Shown here one piece after another: positions 23,889-31,729 of a stretch of 33,739 bases of DNA. Position 1 is the stretch's first letter; each line of letters opens with the position of its first letter. This DNA comes from Chitinophagaceae bacterium. GTDB lineage: Bacteria; Bacteroidota; Bacteroidia; Chitinophagales; Chitinophagaceae. Position numbers and translations under genes: made by a program. The notes beneath the pieces were generated by a model. It had not been told where the DNA came from and did no database searches. It saw nothing but the letters and a program-made list of their open reading frames with translations. The DNA lies in NCBI GenBank assembly GCA_020403455.1, contig JADBXP010000030.1:1-33739 (forward strand), read 5' to 3'.

Positions 23889-24325
23889 TTCTCGGAAGAA
23901 GTCTCCTGCAGCAAACCTGCACGTGTAACAATGTCACGGATTGTATCGTAACTTCCTGTAAGCAGGTAAGGCAATTCTTTCATGGTAACCCAGCGGATGA
24001 ATGTGATACCTTCTGATAGTTGAGGAATCATGGGGAGATAAGATTCAGAAAACATCTCAAACCAATGGGTGGTCTTGTGAACATGCTGATTGGTAAAGGG
24101 GTCTATGTATTCATGTTCTGTGGTTCCGACCGGTCTGATTACTTTAATGTTCAAAATACCCGTTTCCTCGGCAACTTCTCGAACGGCTGCTTCCTCGGCT
24201 GTTTCTCCCTCGTCAATTTTTCCCTTGGGTAAGTCCCATTTCTCCCTGCGGAAGAACATCAGTAGCTCTCCCCGTTCATTCAAAATAATTCCGCCTGCTG
24301 CCTGGATTGATTGTTGATTATTCAT
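23885..24325 (-). CDS. NUDIX hydrolase
   Basis: A 146-residue hydrolase that cleaves a nucleoside diphosphate linked to another moiety. The Nudix box GKIDEGETAEEAAVREVAEETGI (about residues 35-57) has every key residue, including the metal-binding Glu pair in REVAEE. The substrate is unknown. An in-frame ATG at 24340 exists, but a perfect promoter box (24342-24349) ends one base before it, so the transcript should begin inside that extension; the ATG at 24325 is chosen. It is convergent with coaD and divergent from pyrE. Confidence 0.92.
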   Translation of the reverse strand: MNNQQSIQAAGGIILNERGELLMFFRREKWDLPKGKIDEGETAEEAAVREVAEETGILNIKVIRPVGTTEHEYIDPFTNQHVHKTTHWFEMFSESYLPMIPQLSEGITFIRWVTMKELPYLLTGSYDTIRDIVTRAGLLQETSSEN

Positions 24326-24341
24326 ACCTGAAATGTGCATA

Positions 24342-24349
24342 CAAAGTTA
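24342..24349 (-). promoter_or_regulatory. Promoter -7 box for the NUDIX gene
   Basis: TAACTTTG on the minus strand, exact consensus. A TTTG that could be the -33 element lies at 24373-24376, 23 bases away. It decides the start codon of the NUDIX gene. Confidence 0.6.
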
Positions 24350-24382
24350 CGCAATTCGGGCAGCCGACCTATCAAATGCGCG

Positions 24383-24390
24383 TACTTTTG
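24383..24390 (+). promoter_or_regulatory. Promoter -7 box for pyrE
   Basis: TACTTTTG, exact TAnnTTTG, 4 bases before the pyrE ATG at 24395. It implies a leaderless transcript and rules out the longer open frame from 24335. Confidence 0.6.
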
Positions 24391-24394
24391 CACT

Positions 24395-25024
24395 ATGACG
24401 CACCAAAAAGCCGTAGCAGAAAAATTATTGCAGGTGGCCGCTGTACAATTGCGACCCGAACAACCGTATACCTGGGCCAGTGGCTGGAAAAGTCCGATTT
24501 ACTGCGATAACCGGAGGATCCTTTCCTTTCCTTATATACGTGACTTCATCAAGAGTGAAATGTGCAATGTAGTGTTCGAGGATTTTCCTGCGGCACAATT
24601 GCTGGCGGGAGTAGCTACAGCTGGAATTCCCTGGGGTGCTATGGCGGCAGACCAGCTTAAATTACCCTTTATCTATGTGCGTCCCAAACCCAAGGAACAT
24701 GGCATGGGTAATCAGATTGAGGGTTATTTCACTCCAGGACAACAGGTGGTGGTGGTGGAAGACCTGGTATCTACCGGCAAAAGCAGTTTACAGGTGGTGG
24801 ATGTGATGAAAGCTGCCGGATTGGATGTGGTAGGTATGGTGTGTATTTTCAGTTATGGGTTTCCGCAAGCGGAAGAGGCATTTGCAAAAGCAGGTGTTCC
24901 CCTAAGGGCTTTAACACAATATGGCACATTAATTGAAAAAGCCATTGAAACGGGTATGGTGAGTGCCGACCTACAGACGACCCTCGAGGAATGGCGACAA
25001 AATCCTGCTCAGTGGAAGCAATAA
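24395..25024 (+). CDS. pyrE: Orotate phosphoribosyltransferase
   Basis: A 209-residue enzyme joining orotate and PRPP to make OMP in pyrimidine synthesis. The N-terminal half has the family pattern WASGWKSPIYCDNRRILSFP. LLAGVATAGIPWGA and YVRPKPKEHGMGNQIEG form the catalytic loop region, and VVVVEDLVSTGKSSLQVV is the PRPP-binding motif (about residues 116-133). It starts at MTHQKAVAEKLL, as expected. The exported CxxC gene starts 10 bases after its stop, so the two are probably cotranscribed. Confidence 0.97.
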   Translation: MTHQKAVAEKLLQVAAVQLRPEQPYTWASGWKSPIYCDNRRILSFPYIRDFIKSEMCNVVFEDFPAAQLLAGVATAGIPWGAMAADQLKLPFIYVRPKPKEHGMGNQIEGYFTPGQQVVVVEDLVSTGKSSLQVVDVMKAAGLDVVGMVCIFSYGFPQAEEAFAKAGVPLRALTQYGTLIEKAIETGMVSADLQTTLEEWRQNPAQWKQ

Positions 25025-25034
25025 ACACAAAGCC

Positions 25035-25448
25035 ATGAAAAAACAATTGATGCTTTTTTGCTGCTGTATGCTGCTGGTGGCCGGTCATGCCATGGCTCAG
25101 CAGTCCAAATCACAATGGGTGACCATCAAATCTGCCAATCTACGCTGTTGGGAATGCAAGGAAAGACTGGAAAGGCAGTTGGTGATAGTGAATAAGGCCG
25201 AAATGGAAAGTGGTATTATCCAGTGGAAAATTCAGTTGTTGCAAGGGGAAATCAAATTACAGTATTGGCCGGACCGTACATCACCGGATGCTATCAGGGT
25301 GGCCATGAACAATGCCGGCTTTGATGCAGATTCTTCCCTGGCAACCCCAGATGCTTATTTGGCCTTGCCACCCATTTGTAAGCGACCTGCTGATGGGGGA
25401 GGACAGAAAAAGGGAGCACCCCCTTGTCACGTGCAGCCCTTTTATTGA
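25035..25448 (+). CDS. Exported HMA-like protein with CxxC
   Basis: A 137-residue exported protein. Signal peptide about residues 1-21 (ends GHAMA). IKSANLRCWECKERLERQL (about 31-49) carries a CxxC pair (Cys38, Cys41) in the place where heavy-metal-associated domains bind copper or similar ions, and AIRVAMNNAGFDAD near 93-106 fits the domain end. A tail beyond the domain adds Cys in PPICKRP and PPCHVQP. It is inferred to bind or pass a metal in the periplasm. Coupling to pyrE looks incidental or shared by transcription only. Confidence 0.7.
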   Translation: MKKQLMLFCCCMLLVAGHAMAQQSKSQWVTIKSANLRCWECKERLERQLVIVNKAEMESGIIQWKIQLLQGEIKLQYWPDRTSPDAIRVAMNNAGFDADSSLATPDAYLALPPICKRPADGGGQKKGAPPCHVQPFY

Positions 25449-25455
25449 TAGAATC

Positions 25456-25974
25456 CTACAATTTAAAATCCGATAGGCGGTGTTTGCCGTTGTATTGTAC
25501 CGGCATGGTTCGGGAGAGCTTCCAGCGGCTGCCGCGGGCAGAACCCTCGACATTCACCTGAACCTCGTTCCCCAGGAGTATGGCTAAGCCGGAAGCATAG
25601 AAGGCAGACATATTTACCTGCAAACGGATAGGAAGTGTGAACTCAGAAGAGGGGGGAATAGGTAAGGGTTGGTCGATCCGTAGGGTCCCCAGGAATCTTC
25701 CGTCCAGAGAGACCTTGGCATCCAATTCTTGCAGGGTAAGCCGGTAAGGATTGGGGTTGTTGCACACAAGATTGGCCGATACCCAACTGGTGGAAAGACC
25801 GGTCTCTGTCGCTTTCCAGTCCGCCACCCGTACGAAGCTCAACTCCTTAGGACTGCGACAGGATGACAGAAAGGAGAGAAGAAGGATGGGCAACAGCAAG
25901 GTGCGGAAAAGGGAGGGGAGGCGAAGAGGCAAAGGATGAGGGTTTGCTGTTAAGGTGGGGACTACTTGGATCAT
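25456..25974 (-). CDS. LEA type 2 (WHy-domain) lipoprotein
   Basis: A 172-residue lipoprotein with leader ending LSFLSSC (Cys38). The domain after it (about 47-145) has VCNNPNPYRLTLQELDAKVSLDGRFLG, the NPN pattern and the alternating strands of LEA14/WHy proteins, then IPPSSEFTLPIRLQVN. The family is an immunoglobulin-like fold found in stress proteins and bacterial envelopes; no activity known. The start is followed by an unusually long and proline-rich stretch before the hydrophobic core, so a later start cannot be excluded, but no Met lies between residues 2 and 38. It is convergent with the CxxC gene (7 bases between stops). Confidence 0.8.
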   Translation of the reverse strand: MIQVVPTLTANPHPLPLRLPSLFRTLLLPILLLSFLSSCRSPKELSFVRVADWKATETGLSTSWVSANLVCNNPNPYRLTLQELDAKVSLDGRFLGTLRIDQPLPIPPSSEFTLPIRLQVNMSAFYASGLAILLGNEVQVNVEGSARGSRWKLSRTMPVQYNGKHRLSDFKL

Positions 25975-26157
25975 TTCGCTTGAATTTCTACACTAATATA
26001 TTTAGTTTTCAGTGGTTGAAAAGGTTAAATTTTGACTACTAAATTTATTGGCAATAGTTAAATTAACTTAATTAATTAATATACAATAAGTTACAATAAT
26101 TAACTCAATAATTAAATAATATAAATAATCACATTTTTATCACTTTTTTTCATCTTT

Positions 26158-26805
26158 TTGATCTTTTTGCACTTGGAATCAATAAAAACATTGTTAATTA
26201 CTGATATTCAATATTTTGGTAGTATTAATTGGATTAAAAGTTTCAATCAATATTCTTATATAAAAATTGAAGCATGTGAAAACTGGCAAAAGGGTGGCTG
26301 GAGGAACCGTACAGCCATCACAGGAGCTGAAGGGCGTCGTCTGATAACTGTTCCCTTGCTTGGAGGAAGAGACCAGCACTGCCCCCTTTCAGCTGTCAAA
26401 ATTGCATACAAAGAGAACTGGCCCCAGCAGCACATCAGAACACTAGAGTCTTGTTATCGCCGGGCTCCTTTCTTTGAATTTTACCATCATGCTATTTTTG
26501 AAATCCTGCTCTCCCGGCCTGAATATCTGCTCGACCTCAACATGGCTATCCTCCACCAAATCAGAAAATGGCTGTTTCCGGAACTTACCATTTCTCTCAC
26601 TGAAAAATTTGAGGACCATCCCGGTCCGGAATATGCTGACCAGCGAGGAAAAGATGGTGCTATTTCCTCCCACCTTCCGGAAAAATTTCCTGTTTACAGA
26701 CAGGTTTTTGAAGAGCGGCATGGATTCTTGCCCGGACTGAGCATCCTTGATTTGTTGTTCAACTGCGGTCCGGTTGCTAAAACTTTACTAAAAGACAGCG
26801 TTTGA
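26158..26805 (+). CDS. WbqC-like family protein
   Basis: A 215-residue protein of the WbqC-like family. DIQYFGSINWIKSF is the N-terminal motif, WRNRTAITGAEGRRLITVPLLGG the central strand pair, and ENWPQQHIRTLESCYRRAPFFEFYH the conserved helix. Family members are found in polysaccharide and surface-glycan gene clusters, with a possible transferase role that is not proven. No ATG is available at the N-terminus; the TTG at 26158 is used, and TTGs at 26167, 26173 and 26188 are alternatives. Upstream is an AT-rich spacer (25975-26157) with no feature I can name. T9SS genes follow. Confidence 0.8.
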   Translation: MIFLHLESIKTLLITDIQYFGSINWIKSFNQYSYIKIEACENWQKGGWRNRTAITGAEGRRLITVPLLGGRDQHCPLSAVKIAYKENWPQQHIRTLESCYRRAPFFEFYHHAIFEILLSRPEYLLDLNMAILHQIRKWLFPELTISLTEKFEDHPGPEYADQRGKDGAISSHLPEKFPVYRQVFEERHGFLPGLSILDLLFNCGPVAKTLLKDSV

Positions 26806-26910
26806 GAGCATTTTCAGGTCTTAAATCAACATAGGTTTGTTCAGTTGATGTAATTTTATCAAGTGAATTCCTTCGAAATCTAATTATCTGATTGTCAAAC
26901 TTTTTCCCGG

Positions 26911-29900
26911 ATGCGTTTTTCTCGCATTTTTATTGCTTTCTGTCTGTTCTTCAGCTACTGGGGTAACAGTTCAGCACAGGAGGCTTCCAATAAGGGAAAA
27001 TTGTTTTGGTTTACTTTTCCTGCACACGTAGATGGAACTGATGCCGTGATGGGTATTTATATCACTGCTTCGGTGAATACCACCGGAACCCTGGTATTGG
27101 CCAACGGATCACCGCTCAATTTTGACGTTCAGGCCAATAAGATAACCCGCATTTTTTTGAACAAAACCGGTACCGGTACACCCACAGGATCCGGACCGCA
27201 ATATTTTGCATCCAACACGGGGGTTTATCAAAATCAATCCAACGGTGTTAGTACCCTAAAAGCCATTAAAATAACTTCCACCGATCCGGTGGTTGTTTAC
27301 GCCCACATCATCAAATCGGCCCGAAGTGGTGCGACGCTCTTGTTGCCGGTGCAGGGTCTCGGGAACGAATACATTGCTCCTTCCTTTGCATCCACTTCCA
27401 CATCCCCTTCAACTGCCAATGGTACCCTTGGAGGTGTTGCTCAGATCAATGTCGTTGCAACTGAGCCCAACACACAGGTGACCATTGTTCCTACAGCCAA
27501 CGGTCGAACAAGTGAGCCGGCAGGACAACCCATCGTTGTGAATTTACCCAATGCAGGTGACTGCTACCAGTTCCAGTCCGAAAATAGGGGAGACCTCTCA
27601 GGAACCAGAATTACATCTGCTCCGTCCAATGGAGCCTCGGGTTGCAAGCCTATTGCCGTTTTTTCCGGTTCTACCTGGAGCTCATTCGATTGCAATGGTG
27701 CCTCCGGGGGTGACAATCTTTTCCAGCAACTTTTCCCCACCAAATCCTGGGGGAAGACTTTCGTTACCTCCCCTTTCATCAATAGGGTGTATGACATTTA
27801 TCGAATCTATCCCCGCAATCCCGGAGCTACAGTGACAATACAGGACAACGGACTTACCTTTACGTTGGGGTCATCGAATTACAATGCCCAGGGAAATTTT
27901 TACTTTTATCTTTCCGGTAATCCGCTGATCATTCAATCGGATGAACCCATATCTGTTGCACAGTTCATCACCTCCCAGACATGCAAAACAGGATGCTTTG
28001 TCAACGATACCCGCTCCAACTGTTGGTCTGATCCTGAAATGGTTATTTTAAATCCGGTGGAACAAACCCTACGGGATATCACCTTTTTTTCAGCGCACAG
28101 AGACTATGTTCCCAGGGGGGATAACAATGTCTTCAATACGAATGTAGCCCTTCATTTTGTCAATGTGGTGATCAAGAAAAAGTTTACTGCCTCTGTGCGA
28201 ATAGATGGTACTGCTCCCACCGCCAACTTTATCAATATTCCCAATTCAGAGTATGCTTATCTGCAGGCAGACCTTTCTACTTCTTCCGCAATTAATCCAG
28301 TACACCGCATTGTTGCGGATAGTAATTTCACGGCAATCGTTTATGGGTATGGCGACGTAGAGTCTTACGGATACAATGGGGGCGCCAATGTGCAGGATTT
28401 TGTTCCACAACCTACCCTGCAAAATCCTTTTAATCGCATAGACTCCGGATATACCTGTGTCAATACCCCCTTCACTTTTTCTATCCCTTTGAATTATCAA
28501 CCTACTACCATTCAGTGGGATTTTACGCTGGCACCCCGCATTACACCCAACGGAGTTATCAATCAAACTGCCAACATTACTTCGGACAGCGTGGTCATGT
28601 ATAACGGACAAACCATCCGTTATTATAGTCCGGGAATTACTTATCAATTCAATCAGTCCAATACTTCTGCCGTACTTGATACGGTGCGATTATATACTAC
28701 ATCGGCTACCCCGGATGGTTGTGGCAGCACCAACCAACAGTTGCTCTTCCCCATACGTGTATTGAACCGACCCGTGTCACAGGCAACGCGACTAACTACA
28801 GGATGTATCAATGACTCGGTTAAAATCTTTAGTCAGTCAACCCATGCGCAGGGTAAGATAGCCCGCTGGCGATGGGGCAATGGTGCAGGAACCACGGTAG
28901 ATAAGACAGACAGCAGCTATGTGGCATTCAAGTATAACGCTGCGGGAACTTATGCGCTGACCCACGATGTAATTTCAGATATTGGCTGCGCTTCAATCCC
29001 TTTTACACAAACAATTACCTTAAACAATAAACCGGTTGCCGGTTGGGTTGTGCCTTCTCTAACCTGCATCGATGGGGTTGTTACCTTTTCAAGTGTTGCA
29101 GTGGCCTCGAATGGAACGATTGCAACCCATATCTGGAACCTCGATGATGGGAATGGAGCATTTTCAAGAACTACCAATGCACCGGTAACAACGACTTATT
29201 CCGCATGGGGGGACAGGGTACCGACACTCCAGGTTGTTCTCGGCAATGGCTGCACCAGCGATGTGTTTAGTCCGACCACCCCACTGCGCATACATCCCCG
29301 ACCCGAGCCTGGTTTCATTTCACCTGCCATTTGTCTCAACGATGCGAACGCCTTGTTCCAGGATACCAGCAAGATAGCAGACGGAAGTACCGGCTTTACT
29401 TATTTATGGAATTTCAATTTTGCTTCACCGGCTGTGAGTCCGGGCCCTGTACCGCTTACCAGCACACAAGTACAGCCAACAGTTACTTTTAACAAGGAGA
29501 GTGATTACCAGGTGCGACTGCAGGTTACTTCCGCCGCGGGTTGCGCTGCTGCCATTACCCGGAATTTTACTGTGAATGGAACTACACCACGGGCGGATTT
29601 CAATATATTGAACAGTCCCCCTTTCTGTAGCAACCAACCTATTTCTTTGAAAGATCTTTCTTCAGTAAACTTTGGTGCGCTAACGCAATTGCAGATTTAT
29701 TGGGATGTGACTGGCGACAGGAATAAGCGAACAATCATCAATGCTCCAGGAGTACAACAGAATTATGTTCGTTCCTTCACGGAAGTGAGTGGGAATGCAG
29801 CAGTCAGTTATTCCATTCGGGTAGTAGCTTATTCGGGAGGAAACAATTGTGTGGACAGTGTAACTAAGATAATTCAGGTGTTTCCCATGCCGATGGCTGC

Positions 29901-30645
29901 TTTTACTGCCACTACCAATTCTTTGTGTTTTAATGAGCGTATCACGTTTACTGATCAGAGCAATGGTTTCTCCAGTGCAGTGCAGCAGTGGTTTTGGGAC
30001 CTGGGTAAAGGACAAACTTCGGGGGTGAGGAATCCGCAACTTACGTACACTGATTCGGGCAATGCTGTAGTTAAGTTATACATCAAAAATGCCGATGGTT
30101 GCTTCAGTGATACTGCTTTCCTACCTATCACCATCCATCCCTTGCCGGTATTGATTCTACCTGCGGAGCAGCGGATACTGGAGGGCGCTATCATGCCTTT
30201 GAAACCGGATTTTGTTTTTGGCAATAACCTCAGTTATCTGTGGACACCCGGCACCTTCTTAAGCAGTGATACGGCAGCAAATCCACTTTGTACACCGACC
30301 AGTGACATTCTATATACCCTGCGCGTTACTTCACAGGCAGGATGTTCGGCAACCGATGACATCCAGATTAAATTGATCAAGGAACCATCGATTCCCAATG
30401 CTTTTTCACCGAACGGGGATGGCATTAATGACTTTTGGGTCATTAAATACCTGGAATTTTATCCCGATGCGACTATTCAGATTTTTAATAGATACGGACA
30501 ACCAGTATATTTGAGTACCGGATACAGTCAGCCCTGGGATGGGAAGTTTAAGGGGACGGACTTACCGGTAGGAACGTATTATTATATCATCAATCCCAGG
30601 AACGGATTAAACATACTCAAGGGTGCTGTAACCATCATCCGCTAA
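26911..30645 (+). CDS. Large T9SS-exported PKD protein with IgGFc-binding-like N-terminus
   Basis: A 1244-residue surface protein. Signal peptide about residues 1-22 (ends SSAQ). The N-terminal domain (about 30-310) matches the IgGFc_binding-like domain: GKLFWFTFPAHVDG, VVVYAHIIKSARSGATLLLPVQGLGNEYIAPSF. From about 500 to 1150 come several PKD-like domains with W-x-x-G/D and TFS-type strands (for example RWRWGNGAGTT, WNLDDGNG, FWDLGKGQ, LYIKNADGC). The last 80 residues, IPNAFSPNGDGINDFW to GTYYYII, are the gliding-motility-associated C-terminal domain, a type B T9SS signal. It would be exported and attached to the cell surface as an adhesin-like protein. One base separates it from the PorP/SprF gene. 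Confidence 0.9.
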   Translation: MRFSRIFIAFCLFFSYWGNSSAQEASNKGKLFWFTFPAHVDGTDAVMGIYITASVNTTGTLVLANGSPLNFDVQANKITRIFLNKTGTGTPTGSGPQYFASNTGVYQNQSNGVSTLKAIKITSTDPVVVYAHIIKSARSGATLLLPVQGLGNEYIAPSFASTSTSPSTANGTLGGVAQINVVATEPNTQVTIVPTANGRTSEPAGQPIVVNLPNAGDCYQFQSENRGDLSGTRITSAPSNGASGCKPIAVFSGSTWSSFDCNGASGGDNLFQQLFPTKSWGKTFVTSPFINRVYDIYRIYPRNPGATVTIQDNGLTFTLGSSNYNAQGNFYFYLSGNPLIIQSDEPISVAQFITSQTCKTGCFVNDTRSNCWSDPEMVILNPVEQTLRDITFFSAHRDYVPRGDNNVFNTNVALHFVNVVIKKKFTASVRIDGTAPTANFINIPNSEYAYLQADLSTSSAINPVHRIVADSNFTAIVYGYGDVESYGYNGGANVQDFVPQPTLQNPFNRIDSGYTCVNTPFTFSIPLNYQPTTIQWDFTLAPRITPNGVINQTANITSDSVVMYNGQTIRYYSPGITYQFNQSNTSAVLDTVRLYTTSATPDGCGSTNQQLLFPIRVLNRPVSQATRLTTGCINDSVKIFSQSTHAQGKIARWRWGNGAGTTVDKTDSSYVAFKYNAAGTYALTHDVISDIGCASIPFTQTITLNNKPVAGWVVPSLTCIDGVVTFSSVAVASNGTIATHIWNLDDGNGAFSRTTNAPVTTTYSAWGDRVPTLQVVLGNGCTSDVFSPTTPLRIHPRPEPGFISPAICLNDANALFQDTSKIADGSTGFTYLWNFNFASPAVSPGPVPLTSTQVQPTVTFNKESDYQVRLQVTSAAGCAAAITRNFTVNGTTPRADFNILNSPPFCSNQPISLKDLSSVNFGALTQLQIYWDVTGDRNKRTIINAPGVQQNYVRSFTEVSGNAAVSYSIRVVAYSGGNNCVDSVTKIIQVFPMPMAAFTATTNSLCFNERITFTDQSNGFSSAVQQWFWDLGKGQTSGVRNPQLTYTDSGNAVVKLYIKNADGCFSDTAFLPITIHPLPVLILPAEQRILEGAIMPLKPDFVFGNNLSYLWTPGTFLSSDTAANPLCTPTSDILYTLRVTSQAGCSATDDIQIKLIKEPSIPNAFSPNGDGINDFWVIKYLEFYPDATIQIFNRYGQPVYLSTGYSQPWDGKFKGTDLPVGTYYYIINPRNGLNILKGAVTIIR

Positions 30646-30646
30646 C

Positions 30647-31678
30647 ATGAGAAGAGTTGTCATCATAGCAGGTATATTATTAGGGATGTTGCACAGCCTG
30701 CCTTCCGCTGCACAGCAGCGACCTTATTATACCCAATACATACTCAATAATTTTATTATTAATCCTGCTGTTGCGGGAATAGAAAACTACTGGGATGTAA
30801 AAGCCAGTCACCGGGCGCAGTGGGTGGGTTTACCGGATGCACCTGTAACCACTTATTTGACAATACATGGACCTTTGCGCAAGAGTGATTTTGACCGCAA
30901 CACGGCGACTACGGTGCGAGCAAGAGGAAGCAATCCGAGAGGAGAAGCGTATTGGAAAGATTATACTGCACCGGAGCCCCACCACGGAGTAGGTTTTACG
31001 GTGCTGAATGACCAGACGGGTCCTTTGAATCGCTTTGCGGCATATGGAAGTTATGCGTATCATTTGCCCCTGAGTGCACGCACCACTTTGTCAGCCGGTG
31101 TTTCGGTAGGCATCACGAATTTAAGTCTGGATGCGACAAAATTGAACTTCGGTGGAACGGTATTGGATCCGGCTGTTGCCAACTCTACATTGATCAATAC
31201 GATCAAGCCGGATATCAGTGCCGGCTTGTGGTTGTATTCGAATAAATATTTTGTTGGACTTTCCGTGCAGCAGATTGTGCCGCAGCAGGTAGCGTTTTCA
31301 GATAATACAGTTTACCTGCAGAGGGGTAAATTGATACCGCATATATTCGCCAGTGCGGGTTATCGTATGCAGTTGGGCGATGATTTCAGTTTACTGCCCT
31401 CAGTGTTGGTAAGGTATATTAGTCCTTTACCACTGGGTTTCGATGTAAATACCAAGTTGCAATACCAGGATCTGCTTTGGTTCGGTGCGTCGTACCGATA
31501 CCAGGATGGTTTTGCTGCGATGGCGGGTATGAATATTAACCGCTCGATTAATATTGGTTATTCTTATGATTTGCAGACCTCATCATTGAATACGGTCAGC
31601 CGTGGTACCCACGAGATCATGATTGGGTTTCTGCTGGGCAACCGCTACGGGGATTGGTGTCCTCGGAATTTGTGGTAG
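30647..31678 (+). CDS. PorP/SprF family T9SS membrane protein
   Basis: A 343-residue outer-membrane protein. Signal peptide about residues 1-22 (ends SAAQ). The opening QRPYYTQYILNNFIINPAVAGIENYWDVKASHRAQW is the family hallmark. The rest is beta-barrel-like with repeated aromatic strand ends (YHLPLSARTTLSAGVSVGI, FVGLSVQQ, WFGASYRYQDGF). In Flavobacterium SprF is needed to export its partner SprB, and such genes often follow type B substrates, as here (1 base after the PKD gene). It therefore probably helps export or anchor that protein. Stop codon TAG at 31676-31678. Confidence 0.93.
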   Translation: MRRVVIIAGILLGMLHSLPSAAQQRPYYTQYILNNFIINPAVAGIENYWDVKASHRAQWVGLPDAPVTTYLTIHGPLRKSDFDRNTATTVRARGSNPRGEAYWKDYTAPEPHHGVGFTVLNDQTGPLNRFAAYGSYAYHLPLSARTTLSAGVSVGITNLSLDATKLNFGGTVLDPAVANSTLINTIKPDISAGLWLYSNKYFVGLSVQQIVPQQVAFSDNTVYLQRGKLIPHIFASAGYRMQLGDDFSLLPSVLVRYISPLPLGFDVNTKLQYQDLLWFGASYRYQDGFAAMAGMNINRSINIGYSYDLQTSSLNTVSRGTHEIMIGFLLGNRYGDWCPRNLW

Positions 31679-31700
31679 GGATTTTTCTTAAAGAAATAGA

Positions 31701-31708
31701 TACATTTG
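31701..31708 (+). promoter_or_regulatory. Promoter -7 box for the repeat-protein gene
   Basis: TACATTTG, exact TAnnTTTG, 21 bases before the ATG at 31730. It suggests the following gene has its own promoter rather than relying on the PorP/SprF transcript. A TTTG at 31669-31672 is a little too far (28 bases) to be a good -33 element. Confidence 0.5.
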
Positions 31709-31729
31709 GTGCACGTTAGATAATATCCT

